Shown here: positions 18,897 through 27,865 of the stretch, in pieces
How the letters are laid out: each line of letters starts with the position of its first letter
Numbering within the stretch: the stretch's first letter is position 1
Assembly: GCA_963923955.1 (NCBI GenBank)
Contig: OZ000552.1
Coordinates: forward strand, 1,054,001-1,118,000
DNA: 64,000 nt
DNA from: G963923955 sp963923955
GTDB taxonomy: Bacteria > Pseudomonadota > Gammaproteobacteria > Eutrophobiales > Eutrophobiaceae
Direction: 5' to 3'
Position numbers and translations under genes: made by a program
Notes under the pieces: generated by a model
Database searches by the model: none
The model's input: the letters and a program-made list of their open reading frames with translations, nothing else
Told to the model about the DNA's origin: nothing

Positions 18897-20648
18897 ATGA
18901 GCAATATAGAAACGATTCTCTCTGCGCGATTGTCTATGGCCATCTGCGCTGCCTTGGGCGAGGAATTGGCAGGCATCGATCCCTTATTGAGCAGCACGGC
19001 CAGTCCAAAATTCGGTGATTTTCAGGCGAACCTGGCGATGGGTCTGGCTAGAAGACTGGGGAAGCAGCCCCGGGATATTGCGGCTGAGATTGCGGCCTGG
19101 TTGGATGATGAGCGCCTGTTTGAGCGGGTTGAAGTGGCCGGCCCCGGCTTTATTAATCTGTATCTGAACCGGGACTTTATAAACCGCTGCCTGATCGATA
19201 TGGCCACTGATACGGCGCTGGGGATCAAACAGGTCGCCACGCCTGAGACGATCATCGTGGACTACTCGGCGCCGAATGTCGCCAAGGAGATGCATGTCGG
19301 TCATCTGCGCTCTACCTTAATCGGCGATACCATCGTGCGCATCCTGTCGATGCTTGGGCACAAGGTGATCAGGCAGAACCATCTTGGAGACTGGGGCACG
19401 CAGTTCGGCATGTTAATTGAACACATGATCGAATCCGGCTGGGATCCGGCTGAGCGGGCGCAGGCCAGCGGCGATTTGCATCTGCTCTATCAGGCGGCCA
19501 AACAAAAATTTGACAGCGATGGTGATTTTGCCGGGCGCGCGAGGGCGCGCGTTGTCGCTTTGCAGGCCGGGGATGAACAGAGCAGAGGGTACTGGCAATC
19601 TCTGATCGATGACTCCAGGCGACACTTTAACAGCATCTATCAGCGCCTGGGAGTCTTGCTTGAAGATGGGGACATCTGCGCCGAGAGTTTCTATAACCCG
19701 GTGTTGGCCGAGACCATAACAGAATTGGATGCCGCCGGTGTGCTGGAGCACAGCGACGGGGCGGCGGTCGTCTTTCCAGAGGGCTTTACAGACCGGGACG
19801 GGAAGCCGCTGCCGCTGATCGTGCAGAAACAAGACGGCGGCTACCTCTATGCGACCACTGATCTGGCGGCGGCGCGCTATCGCATAAGGGAATTAGGCGC
19901 TGATCGCATTATCTATGTCATCGATGCGCGGCAGAGCTTGCATCTGTCCATGCTGTTTGCCACCCTGGAAAAAGCCGGCTGGCTGGCGGGCGGGGTCAGG
20001 CTGCAACACGTGGCCTTCGGCACGGTCTTGGGCGCTGATCGCCGGCCCTTCAAGACGCGCACAGGCGAAACCGTGCGCTTAGCTGCCCTGCTGGATGAAG
20101 CCGTAGTCCGCACCGGCCGGGTCATTGATGCGAAGCAGCCGGCGTTGTCTGCACAGCAAAGACAGGAGATCGCGCGCATTGTCGGCATCGGTGCCTTGAA
20201 ATATGCCGATCTATCCAATGACAGGATCAAGGATTACATCTTTGACTGGGATCGCATGCTGGCCCTGGACGGCAACACGGCGCCGTACCTGCAAAATGCC
20301 TATGTGCGCATTCGCGCGATCTTTCGAAAAGGGGAGGTTCACAGCGAGGCCGTGGACATGCAGGCCATCTCCATCGCACATCCTGCTGAGCGCACTCTTG
20401 CACTGAAACTCCTGCGTTTTGCGCCCACCCTTGAATTGGCCGCTGCGCAGCTTGAGCCGAGCCGCTTGTGTACGTATCTCTATGAATTGGCCACCGGCTT
20501 CCATGCCTTTTATGAAAATTGTCCGGTAGTAAAAGACGATGTATCCGACACGGTGCGCGCCGGTCGCCTGGCCCTGTGTGCGCTCACGGCGCGTGTATTA
20601 AAACAGGGGCTGGCGCTGTTGGGCATAGAGACGGTGGAGCAGATGTAG
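18897..20648 (+). CDS. argS: Arginyl-tRNA synthetase
   Basis: Class I aminoacyl-tRNA synthetase charging tRNA-Arg; 583 residues, the normal length. Visible features are the N-terminal additional domain (about 1-110), the HIGH-like signature in APNVAKEMHVGHLRST (about 122-137), the FGTVLG segment with a degenerate KMSKS-position loop (KTRTGETV), and the C-terminal DALR anticodon-binding domain (about 465-583) ending in the usual hydrophobic GLALLGIE-type tail. It converges with the cyclo-ligase gene 33 bases downstream. Confidence 0.96.
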   Translation: MSNIETILSARLSMAICAALGEELAGIDPLLSSTASPKFGDFQANLAMGLARRLGKQPRDIAAEIAAWLDDERLFERVEVAGPGFINLYLNRDFINRCLIDMATDTALGIKQVATPETIIVDYSAPNVAKEMHVGHLRSTLIGDTIVRILSMLGHKVIRQNHLGDWGTQFGMLIEHMIESGWDPAERAQASGDLHLLYQAAKQKFDSDGDFAGRARARVVALQAGDEQSRGYWQSLIDDSRRHFNSIYQRLGVLLEDGDICAESFYNPVLAETITELDAAGVLEHSDGAAVVFPEGFTDRDGKPLPLIVQKQDGGYLYATTDLAAARYRIRELGADRIIYVIDARQSLHLSMLFATLEKAGWLAGGVRLQHVAFGTVLGADRRPFKTRTGETVRLAALLDEAVVRTGRVIDAKQPALSAQQRQEIARIVGIGALKYADLSNDRIKDYIFDWDRMLALDGNTAPYLQNAYVRIRAIFRKGEVHSEAVDMQAISIAHPAERTLALKLLRFAPTLELAAAQLEPSRLCTYLYELATGFHAFYENCPVVKDDVSDTVRAGRLALCALTARVLKQGLALLGIETVEQM

Positions 20649-20681
20649 GGCTGTCAGCGGGCAGCTTAAAGATGCACTTCT

Positions 20682-21260
20682 TCAGCGCCGCCTTGCATGA
20701 GTAGTAATCACCCGCTCCTCAGTAATGATCAGATCGATAAGAATGTCGTGCTCATCGCTCGGGATCTCATCCATGATCTGGCATTCGTAGGCCAGGGCTA
20801 TTCTAAGCGTATCCGGATGCTCCCAAAACCAGGTATCGTAATAACCACGGCCGGAACCGATACGCATGCCCTGCTCGGAAAAGCCCAGCCCGGGGGTGAT
20901 GCAGACATCAATTTTATCTGTGCAGATATTAGATGAGCGCGGCCTCAGGATCCCGAACTCGCCGCGGCCAAGCTGCCCCCAGTCCGTTAATGTCACGGCA
21001 AGCATCTTTTCCGGAGTAATCTTTGGAACGGAAAGACTCTTGCCGACACCAAGCAGCGCCTTGATCAGGGCATGCGTCCCTGCCTCCTCCGGCATGGAAA
21101 CAAAACAAAACACAGCCTGTGCCGCGCTGATTTGGGGCAGGGCGATGCAGCGCTCGTAGCGCCTTTGATCCATCTCCCGCCTCATTGCCGGGTCGATAGC
21201 CGCCCGCTTGGTTCGCAGGACTTTTCTCAGCCGCGCCTTTTGTTCATGGATTGTCTGCAT
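20682..21260 (-). CDS. 5-formyltetrahydrofolate cyclo-ligase
   Basis: Converts 5-formyl-THF to 5,10-methenyl-THF using ATP (MTHFS, the YgfA family). The ATP/metal-binding segment GSGRGYYDTW and the upstream ITPGLGFSEQGMRIG are diagnostic. I start at the ATG at 21260 (MQTIHEQK, preceded by AAGAAAG) rather than the frame's upstream codons to 21320, which add a nonconserved leader. About 192 residues. It diverges from rpsP. Confidence 0.9.
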   Translation of the reverse strand: MQTIHEQKARLRKVLRTKRAAIDPAMRREMDQRRYERCIALPQISAAQAVFCFVSMPEEAGTHALIKALLGVGKSLSVPKITPEKMLAVTLTDWGQLGRGEFGILRPRSSNICTDKIDVCITPGLGFSEQGMRIGSGRGYYDTWFWEHPDTLRIALAYECQIMDEIPSDEHDILIDLIITEERVITTHARRR

Positions 21261-21365
21261 GGCTTTCTTTTTATCAAATATGCCGTACAATAGCCGCCCT
21301 TTGCACGGGGATGCTGGCAAGGTGTCTCCGTAATCTTCGGCATTGTATGAGGTTTGGGAGTTAAG

Positions 21366-21629
21366 ATGGTAACGATTCGATTAGCGCGCGGCGGTGCCAA
21401 GAAGCGCCCCTTTTATCACATCGTGGTAGCCGATTCACGCAACAAACGCGATGGCCGTCATATTGAACGCCTGGGCTATTTTAACCCGATTGCCTCCGGC
21501 CGGGAGCAGGCCCTGCAACTCGACCGGGAGCGCGTTGATTACTGGGTAGGGCAGGGGGCCAGGCCTTCTGAGCGGGTGGCGAAGCTGATCAAGACCCATG
21601 CCGCCCGGCAGGCCGATGCTGCTGGATAG
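21366..21629 (+). CDS. rpsP: 30S ribosomal protein S16
   Basis: Small-subunit protein S16, 87 residues beginning MVTIRLARGGAKKRPFY, the invariant family start. The frame opens four codons earlier, but the conserved N-terminus and GGGAG at 21356-21360 support 21366. First gene of the rpsP-rimM-trmD-rplS operon. Confidence 0.97.
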   Translation: MVTIRLARGGAKKRPFYHIVVADSRNKRDGRHIERLGYFNPIASGREQALQLDRERVDYWVGQGARPSERVAKLIKTHAARQADAAG

Positions 21630-21635
21630 TTTTTA

Positions 21636-22169
21636 ATGGGCGTGCCGGCGAGAGGCGGGAGGGAAGGCAAGGGACAACTCATCATCGGCAGGATTAGCAG
21701 ACCTTACGGTGTCAAGGGTTGGCTAAGGCTCTCCTCTTATTGCCGCCCGGAAGAGAATATTTTCGCATACAAGCGCTGGCTAATCGGGCGAGATACGGGC
21801 TGGCAATCCCGGCAGGTGCTGGCGCATAAGCAGCAGGGCCGGCAGTTGCTGGCGCGGCTTGAAGGCATTGCCGAACGGGAGTTGGCGCACAGCCTTGTCG
21901 GCCTTGCTATTGCGATTGAAACGGCGGCATTGCCTGAACCCGCGCCGGGCGAGTATTACTGGGCCGAGCTTTTGGGGATGGAGGTCTTTGACCGGGATGG
22001 AAAGCGCTTCGGGCGGGTGGCTGATATTCAGGAAACCGGGGCCAATGACGTGTTGTTTGTCGGCGGTGAAAAGCCCTGTCTGATCCCGTTTGTGCAGGAA
22101 GAGATCGTGCAGGATGTTGATCTGGAAAACAGGCGCATTGTTGTCGATTGGAACCCGGAGTACATCTGA
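21636..22169 (+). CDS. rimM: 16S rRNA processing protein RimM
   Basis: Ribosome maturation factor that binds S19 in the 30S head; 177 residues. The N-terminal barrel has GRISRPYGVKGWL (about 17-29) and the PRC-barrel half carries the EYYWAELLGMEVFD motif (about 107-120). Six bases separate it from rpsP, and its stop shares a base with the trmD start. Confidence 0.95.
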   Translation: MGVPARGGREGKGQLIIGRISRPYGVKGWLRLSSYCRPEENIFAYKRWLIGRDTGWQSRQVLAHKQQGRQLLARLEGIAERELAHSLVGLAIAIETAALPEPAPGEYYWAELLGMEVFDRDGKRFGRVADIQETGANDVLFVGGEKPCLIPFVQEEIVQDVDLENRRIVVDWNPEYI

Positions 22170-22867
22170 TGCTGCGCATTGCCGTGATCAGCCTGTTCCC
22201 GGAGATGCTGGCGGCGGTGAGCGAACATGGCGTGACCGGCCGGGCGCTGAAGCAGGGACTGCTGGAGGTGCTGAGCCTCAACCCGAGGGATTACGCTGCG
22301 GACAGACATCGAACAGTGGATGATCGCCCCTATGGCGGCGGGCCTGGGATGGTCATGAAGGTTGCACCGCTGGGTGCGGCGGTGCGGGCGGCGCGTAAGC
22401 TAATTCCTGCGGCAAGGGTGATCTACTTAAGCCCCCAGGGCTGCCGTCTGGATCAGCAGGGCGTTCAGCACCTGGCGGCGCATAAAAACCTGATACTGGT
22501 TGCCGGCCGGTACGAAGGCGTCGATGAGCGCTTTATCGAGCTCTTTGTTGATGAGGAATGGTCGATAGGCGACTATGTATTATCCGGCGGTGAATTGCCG
22601 GTGATGGTGCTCATTGATGCGATGGCAAGGACCGTGCCCGGTGTTCTGGGGCATGCAGACTCCGCCGGCGAAGATTCGTTTTGTCATGGACTTGGCGGCC
22701 TGCTGGATTATCCGCATTACACCAGGCCGGAGAACTTTGCGGGCAGGCGGGTGCCGGAGGTGCTCTTAAGCGGTGATCACGCCGCCGTCCGGCGCTGGCG
22801 TCGGCAACAGACAGAGCAGAGAACCAGGCAAAGAAGGCCGGATCTGTTTGAAGGAGTCTCTGATTAA
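22169..22867 (+). CDS. trmD: tRNA (guanine-N1)-methyltransferase TrmD
   Basis: SPOUT methyltransferase making m1G37 in tRNAs reading CNN codons, which prevents +1 frameshifting. It begins MLRIAVISLFPEM at the ATG overlapping the rimM stop (TGATG). The trefoil-knot SAM site is visible as LVAGRYEGVDERF and the SIGDYVLSGGELP loop. The final codons and stop lie inside the small palindromic repeat at 22853, so the last few residues (GVSD) are repeat-encoded. 232 residues. Confidence 0.96.
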   Translation: MLRIAVISLFPEMLAAVSEHGVTGRALKQGLLEVLSLNPRDYAADRHRTVDDRPYGGGPGMVMKVAPLGAAVRAARKLIPAARVIYLSPQGCRLDQQGVQHLAAHKNLILVAGRYEGVDERFIELFVDEEWSIGDYVLSGGELPVMVLIDAMARTVPGVLGHADSAGEDSFCHGLGGLLDYPHYTRPENFAGRRVPEVLLSGDHAAVRRWRRQQTEQRTRQRRPDLFEGVSD

Positions 22868-22879
22868 ATCAAAACCTCC
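22853..22879. repeat. Small palindromic repeat, copy 2
   Basis: GGAGTCTCTGATT-AAATCA-AAACCTCC spans the trmD stop codon. It matches the reverse complement of the element after hyuB (3804) and resembles that after rplT (58981). Confidence 0.6.
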
Positions 22880-22915
22880 CTAAGAAAAAATTGGCAAGTT
22901 AATAGGAACTAAACC

Positions 22916-23284
22916 ATGACTAAGATCATAGAACAGCTTGATGCAGAGCAGATGAAGCGCGACATACCTGAATTTCATCCGGGCGATACCGTGATGGTGC
23001 AGGTGCGAGTGAAGGAAGGCACACGCGAGCGTCTGCAGGCCTTCGAAGGCGTGGTGATTGCCAGGCGCAATCGCGGCCTGAACTCCGCCTTCACAGTGCG
23101 CAAGATCTCTTACGGGGAAGGGGTGGAGCGCGTGTTTCAGACGCATAGCCCCAGCATCGCCGGCATTGAGGTCAAACGGCGTGGTGATGTACGCCGCGCC
23201 AAGTTGTATTACATGCGTAAGCTACGCGGCAAGGCGGCCCGCATCAAGGAAAAGATCAAGACCGCTTCCAAGTCATCCGCCTGA
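22916..23284 (+). CDS. rplS: 50S ribosomal protein L19
   Basis: Large-subunit protein at the 30S interface; 122 residues with FHPGDTVMVQVRV and the conserved GVGVERVF-type segment (here GEGVERVFQTHSP) and the basic KLYYMRKLRGKAARI tail. It closes the rpsP operon. Confidence 0.97.
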   Translation: MTKIIEQLDAEQMKRDIPEFHPGDTVMVQVRVKEGTRERLQAFEGVVIARRNRGLNSAFTVRKISYGEGVERVFQTHSPSIAGIEVKRRGDVRRAKLYYMRKLRGKAARIKEKIKTASKSSA

Positions 23285-23339
23285 TGCATCCAGCGCAGGT
23301 TCTCGCCTTAAGGATCTCTAAAGCCTTAAAGCATAGCCG

Positions 23340-24248
23340 GTGCCTGATACCAATCCGACATTGGCTGCCTCGTGCGCAGAGATTGATCTCTTCCTTGACG
23401 CGCTGTGGATGGAGCGCGGGCTGAGCGAGAATACCTTGCAGGCCTATCGCAGCGATCTGTATTCTTACGCGAAGTGGCTGGCCGTGCGCGGCAGTACGAT
23501 TAGCGACAGCCAACGGGCCGATCTGCAAGCCTATCTCGCCGGCCAGGCCGGTCAATCTGTACGCACCGTTGCGCGGCGCCTGTCCAGTCTGCGGCGCCTG
23601 TTCCAGCACCTGGTGCGCGAAGGCCGCATGCAGCAGGACCCCAGCGAACAGCTTGCGTTTCCGCGGCTTGGCCGGCCTTTGCCGAAATCCCTGACTGAGA
23701 CAGAAGTAGAAGCCCTGCTGGATGCGCCGGATACAGCAAGCGCCCTGGGTCTGCGCGATCGCACCATGCTCGAAGTGCTCTACGCCACGGGTCTGCGCGT
23801 GTCTGAATTGATCAGCTTAAAACTGGATCAGTTGAACCTGCGCCAGGGCGTGGTGCGGGTGATCGGCAAGGGCAACAAGGAGAGGCTGGTGCCGCTGGGG
23901 GAAGAGGCGCTGCACTGGCTGGAATGCTATATCAAGGAAGCCCGCCCAGCATTGTTCAAGGACGCGCCCGCGGCCAGCCTGTTCCCGAGCCGGCGCGGCA
24001 AGCCGATGACCAGGCAGACATTCTGGCATGCGATTAAACGCTATGCAGTGATAGCCGGCATCAACAAGAGCTTATCCCCGCATGTGCTGCGCCATGCCTT
24101 TGCGACCCATTTGCTAAATCACGGGGCTGATCTGCGTGTAGTGCAGATGCTGCTCGGCCATAGCGATATATCCACCACCCAGATCTATACCCATGTGGCG
24201 CGCGAGAGATTGAAAAACCTGCATGCCGCCCATCATCCCAGGGGGTGA
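23340..24248 (+). CDS. xerD: Site-specific tyrosine recombinase XerD
   Basis: Resolves chromosome dimers at dif with XerC and FtsK. 302 residues: SAM-like core-binding domain (about 12-100) and catalytic domain. All catalytic residues are present: Arg153 (GLRVSEL), Lys177 (GKGNKER), His248 and Arg251 (HVLRH), His274 (LLGHSD) and nucleophile Tyr283 (QIYTHV). The GLRDRTMLEVLYATG segment and HHPRG C-terminus favour XerD over XerC. GTG start at 23340; ends at the hairpin at 24249. Nothing nearby suggests a phage or integron role. Confidence 0.93.
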   Translation: MPDTNPTLAASCAEIDLFLDALWMERGLSENTLQAYRSDLYSYAKWLAVRGSTISDSQRADLQAYLAGQAGQSVRTVARRLSSLRRLFQHLVREGRMQQDPSEQLAFPRLGRPLPKSLTETEVEALLDAPDTASALGLRDRTMLEVLYATGLRVSELISLKLDQLNLRQGVVRVIGKGNKERLVPLGEEALHWLECYIKEARPALFKDAPAASLFPSRRGKPMTRQTFWHAIKRYAVIAGINKSLSPHVLRHAFATHLLNHGADLRVVQMLLGHSDISTTQIYTHVARERLKNLHAAHHPRG

Positions 24249-24289
24249 AGCCGATCAAGAAAAAAGTTCGGGGGACTTTTTTCTCGGCT
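24249..24289. terminator. Bidirectional rho-independent terminator between xerD and the SLC13 permease gene
   Basis: Two nested stems, AGCCGA/TCGGCT outside and AGAAAAAAGT/ACTTTTTTCT inside, with a G-rich loop. The A and T runs lie within the stem, which suits termination from both convergent genes. Confidence 0.75.
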
Positions 24290-24414
24290 GAACGCTTCGC
24301 CAACGGACGGCGAGGCCGGGGGGTGGTGGAGCCTGTGAAGCCGCGGCAGGGATGTCGGTTACAGAGCAGCTAACTCCGAGGAACAAACGCAGCGCGGCGA
24401 TACTTTTGCCCGGA

Positions 24415-26220
24415 TCAGAATTGCCAAAAGACCGGGATCAATGCGACTGCCATGCCCCATATTAACAGGCTCAAGGGCGCGCCGAATAACAGGTAGTCGC
24501 CGAAGCGGTATCCCCCGGAGCCATAGATCATCAGGTTGGTAGGGTAGCTGATCGGGGTGGCGAGAGAGGTCGCCGAGGCCAGCATGACGGCGATGATAAA
24601 GGGCATGCTGGATACGCCCAGCTCTTGTGCGGCAACCAGCGCAATAGGCAGCATCAACACCGCCCCGGCCTTGGCGGTAACAATATTTCCCAGCAGCATG
24701 GTGAGGCCGAAGATTGCCGCTAGCATCAGGGACGCATTGGCACCGGCAAGGTTGCGCATTACTATGCCGAGCAGTTCCGCCAGACCGCTGACTTCCATTG
24801 CCTTGCCAAGCCCGATGGCCGCAGCAATGACCAGGATCGTCTGTAGATCAATCGCCTTTCTGGCCACTGTCATGCTGCAGCAGTTGCTGATGATCATGCC
24901 GGCGGCGGCCAACATGGCCGCCTGCATCATGCTTAAAATGCCAGAAGTAACGCTGGCGATCATCAGCACCAACAGGCCGATGGCCAGGGCGGCGCGCTCG
25001 TGCTTGACCGGGCGGGCATCTTGCAGTTGACTGACCAGATAGAAATCGCGGCGGTTTCTCTGCTGCTCGATAAAGGCAGGCCGTGTCTCCAATAGCAATG
25101 TGTCGCCCGCTTTTAAGATAATGTCGCCGATCTTCTTGTTGATGCGCTCGCCGTTTCTAGCCACCGCGATAACGGCCGCGTTATAGACCGTCCGAAATCT
25201 GCCGGCGCGTATGGAGCCGCCGACCAGGGGACAGCTATCGCTCACTACGGCCTCAAGCATGATGCGCTTATGTCGCGGGTCACTCATCTTGAATACCTGA
25301 TCTGTCGCCGGCAGCAGGCCGCGGATCTTTAATAAGTCCACAATGGAATCGACCACGCCGGCAAACACCAGCCGATCCTTATCCTGCAAGACGACATTGG
25401 CAGAAACCGCAGGCAGGATGTCGTCATTGCGCTCGATCTCCACCAGATACACGCCGGACAATCCGCGTAAGCCGGCCTCGCTGATGGTCTTACCCGCCAC
25501 GCCGCCATCGCCGGCGACGATCATCTCCACGGTGTAATTGCGCGGATCATCGGTTGGGCTAATGGCGGGTTTACGTTCCTTGAGCAGGTATCGCTGCGTG
25601 ATGAGCATGAAGAACAAGCCGGCCACGGCAATGGGAACGCCCGCCTTGGCGATTTCAAACATGCCCAGGCCGGGATGGTTGAGCTCGGATATCAGCCAGC
25701 CATTGACGATGATGTTGGTGCTGGTGCCGATCAAGGTGCAGGCGCCGCCCAGGATGGAGGCGAAGGACAGCGGCATCAACAGCTTTGAGGCGGACAGATT
25801 GTGCTGTCTGGCCCAGTCATCCACCAATGGCATGGTCATGGCCACCAAGGGCGTGTTATTGATAAAGCCGCTGAATATTGCCGTCGGCCAGATGATCCTG
25901 TGCTGTGCTGCGCTTAAGTTAGCCGGATTGCCGAGAAACCATCTGGACACCCAATGCAATGCGCCGGTCTCCTGCAGGCCGGCCACGACGACAAATAACA
26001 CGGCAAGCGTTACCACCCCTTCGTTTGCCAGGCCGGCCAGCCCCTGGGCCGGCGTCAAGACCCCGAGTTGCCAGGCCTGTTCACCGGGCACGGGAAACAC
26101 AAGCAAGGCCGCCAGCCCAATCCACAGCACCAGGTCCGGCGACTGGTTGCTCTTGATCATGCTGACCAGAACGATGAGCAAGACGAGCAGGGTTATCAGG
26201 GCGTCGATGGGCATAATCAT
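24415..26220 (-). CDS. SLC13/CitT-type permease with two RCK_C (TrkA-C) domains
   Basis: A 601-residue inner-membrane carrier. The N-terminal half has about five helices including NNTPLVAMTMPLVDDWA (a substrate/Na+ hairpin signature) and GTSTNIIVNG. Residues about 225-390 form two soluble regulatory TrkA-C-like domains (VLQDKDRLVFAG and ILKAGDTLLLETRP). The C-terminal half repeats the membrane bundle, with SLATPISYPTNLMIYGSGGY. This domain order is typical of SLC13 permeases moving anions such as sulfate or dicarboxylates; the substrate is not evident. The start could be 26220 or the second Met at 26214. Confidence 0.88.
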   Translation of the reverse strand: MIMPIDALITLLVLLIVLVSMIKSNQSPDLVLWIGLAALLVFPVPGEQAWQLGVLTPAQGLAGLANEGVVTLAVLFVVVAGLQETGALHWVSRWFLGNPANLSAAQHRIIWPTAIFSGFINNTPLVAMTMPLVDDWARQHNLSASKLLMPLSFASILGGACTLIGTSTNIIVNGWLISELNHPGLGMFEIAKAGVPIAVAGLFFMLITQRYLLKERKPAISPTDDPRNYTVEMIVAGDGGVAGKTISEAGLRGLSGVYLVEIERNDDILPAVSANVVLQDKDRLVFAGVVDSIVDLLKIRGLLPATDQVFKMSDPRHKRIMLEAVVSDSCPLVGGSIRAGRFRTVYNAAVIAVARNGERINKKIGDIILKAGDTLLLETRPAFIEQQRNRRDFYLVSQLQDARPVKHERAALAIGLLVLMIASVTSGILSMMQAAMLAAAGMIISNCCSMTVARKAIDLQTILVIAAAIGLGKAMEVSGLAELLGIVMRNLAGANASLMLAAIFGLTMLLGNIVTAKAGAVLMLPIALVAAQELGVSSMPFIIAVMLASATSLATPISYPTNLMIYGSGGYRFGDYLLFGAPLSLLIWGMAVALIPVFWQF

Positions 26221-26291
26221 CTTTATTATGCGGCGGTTTGTCGGCGAGCGTACGCGTAGATTCTATCGCATCCGCCGATGAAAGACAGTGC

Positions 26292-26933
26292 CTAGCTTGC
26301 GTCTATTTGGCTTTCCGGCCGCGCCCGTTCAAAGGCTTCCAGTTTCAGACATTCCTTTTCTATGCCAAGCAGTGTGGGGTATTTTTCCAGCGCGACATTG
26401 AAACGGTGCGCGTTGTAGAGTTGCGGGATGAGACAGGCGTCCGCAATGGTGAGGGCCGCGCCCAGGCAATAAGGCCCGGCTTGCGCGCTTAGCCAGGCCT
26501 CCAAAGCGGCAAAGCCCTGCGTGATCCAGTGCTGATACCAGGCGTTCTTTGCCTTATCATCAACGCCGAGTGTGCCGCGGAGGTACTTGAGCACACGCAA
26601 GTTGTTTAACGGATGAATGTCGCAGGCAATCGTCTGCGCCACCTGCCGTGCCAGGGCCTTCTCAGCGATGGCTTTTGGCAACAGCGCCGGCTTTGGATAT
26701 TTCTCTTCCAAGTAACCTAAGATGGCCAGGGATTGCGTCAGGGTAACATCATTATCAACGAGCACCGGCACGAGACCCTGCGGGTTGAGCGCCCGGTACT
26801 CTTGCGAGTGTTGCTCGCCGCCGTCTTTTAGCATGTTGACGGGGATAATTTCATAGTCCAGCCCTTTCAGGTTCAGCGCAATACGCACCCGGTAGGCGGC
26901 CGAAGAGCGCCAGTAGCTGTAGAGTTTTATCAT
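26292..26933 (-). CDS. maiA: Maleylacetoacetate isomerase
   Basis: Zeta-class glutathione transferase converting maleylacetoacetate to fumarylacetoacetate in tyrosine degradation. 213 residues with thioredoxin-fold N-domain (LYSYWRSSAAYRVRIAL at 4-20, where the active-site serines lie) and all-helical C-domain (CDIHPLNNLRVLKYL about 101-115). The usual SSCS reads SSAA, retaining the serine that activates glutathione. It is the last gene of the fahA-methyltransferase-maiA operon, 83 bases after the methyltransferase. Confidence 0.93.
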   Translation of the reverse strand: MIKLYSYWRSSAAYRVRIALNLKGLDYEIIPVNMLKDGGEQHSQEYRALNPQGLVPVLVDNDVTLTQSLAILGYLEEKYPKPALLPKAIAEKALARQVAQTIACDIHPLNNLRVLKYLRGTLGVDDKAKNAWYQHWITQGFAALEAWLSAQAGPYCLGAALTIADACLIPQLYNAHRFNVALEKYPTLLGIEKECLKLEAFERARPESQIDAS

Positions 26934-27016
26934 GGTGGCCAGTTTGCCTTTGATGTAAAGAGACAGATTGTAAGACGCCAGCCGTGCAGGGCGATAGTGA
27001 AAAAAAGCAGTTCCGC

Positions 27017-27859
27017 TTATCGCTCTTTAAGCGCTGCGCGCAGACGTTTTTTTGCGATTTGCAGATACGCCTTTTCCGTCTCACAGCCGATGAATTTTCT
27101 TTGCTTGGCTGTTGCGGCAATGGCCGTTGTGGCGCTGCCGGCGAAGGGATCAAACACCAGGTCTTGCGGCCTTGTGCCGGCTAAGATGATCCGCTCCAGC
27201 AAGGCAAGAGGCTTTTGCGTTGGGTGCTTGCCGAAGGTGCGCTCTTCCCTTGTCGGCGGTTTGATCTTCCACACGCTCTTCATCTGCTTGCCGTTGTTTA
27301 GCTTGCGCATGTCCTGATAATTAAACCGATGCCGGGACTTATTATTCTTCGCCGCCCAGATAATGGTCTCGGTGGAGTGCGTGAAATAGCGGCAGGAAAG
27401 ATTCGGCGGCGGGTTGGGCTTCTCCCAGGTGATGTCGTTTAAGATCTTCATCTGCAACTGCTGCATCGCATAGCCGATGGAATGGATGACGTGATGCGTG
27501 CCGGAGACCCAGAGGGTGCCGTCTTGATGCAGCAGCTTTTGACAGCGCGCTAACCAGGCGAGATTGAACTCGTGGTTTTGCGCAGCCCCGCGGGATTGAT
27601 CCCAGTCGCCCTTGTTGACTGTGACCATCTTGCCGGCCTGACAGGTGATGCCGCCGTTGGATAAAAAATAAGGCGGGTCGGCAAAGATCAGGTCAAAGAC
27701 CCCTTGCGGATAGCGTCCAATCAAGTCGTCCATAAACGCCAGGCAGTCGGCCTGATACAGCCAGACGCCGGCCTCCTCATCGCAGAAGTATGGCTTGCCG
27801 GGATAGTGAAATTTACTCGTTGCGGCTGGCGGCATGGCGGCCTCTTTCAGTTCACTCAC
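27017..27859 (-). CDS. Orphan DNA adenine methyltransferase, beta class, DpnA (M2.DpnII)-like
   Basis: A 280-residue site-specific DNA methyltransferase. Catalytic motif IV is DPPY (61-64) and the SAM motif I is DPFAGSA (237-243), giving the beta-class order. The segment around KMVTVNKGDWD after DPPY resembles the DpnA/M2.DpnII group, which modifies GATC, including single-stranded DNA; target specificity is inference. The HPTQKP motif precedes motif I. The GTG start lies six bases after the fahA stop, and an alternative ATG lies at 27835. No restriction gene is adjacent; its partners in the operon are tyrosine-catabolic enzymes. Confidence 0.88.
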   Translation of the reverse strand: MSELKEAAMPPAATSKFHYPGKPYFCDEEAGVWLYQADCLAFMDDLIGRYPQGVFDLIFADPPYFLSNGGITCQAGKMVTVNKGDWDQSRGAAQNHEFNLAWLARCQKLLHQDGTLWVSGTHHVIHSIGYAMQQLQMKILNDITWEKPNPPPNLSCRYFTHSTETIIWAAKNNKSRHRFNYQDMRKLNNGKQMKSVWKIKPPTREERTFGKHPTQKPLALLERIILAGTRPQDLVFDPFAGSATTAIAATAKQRKFIGCETEKAYLQIAKKRLRAALKER

Positions 27860-27865
27860 GCCTGC

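Noticed and set aside
23340..24248. Tyrosine recombinase as an island integrase
   Set aside because: Length, motifs and the HHPRG end identify housekeeping XerD; no attachment repeats or mobile genes surround it.
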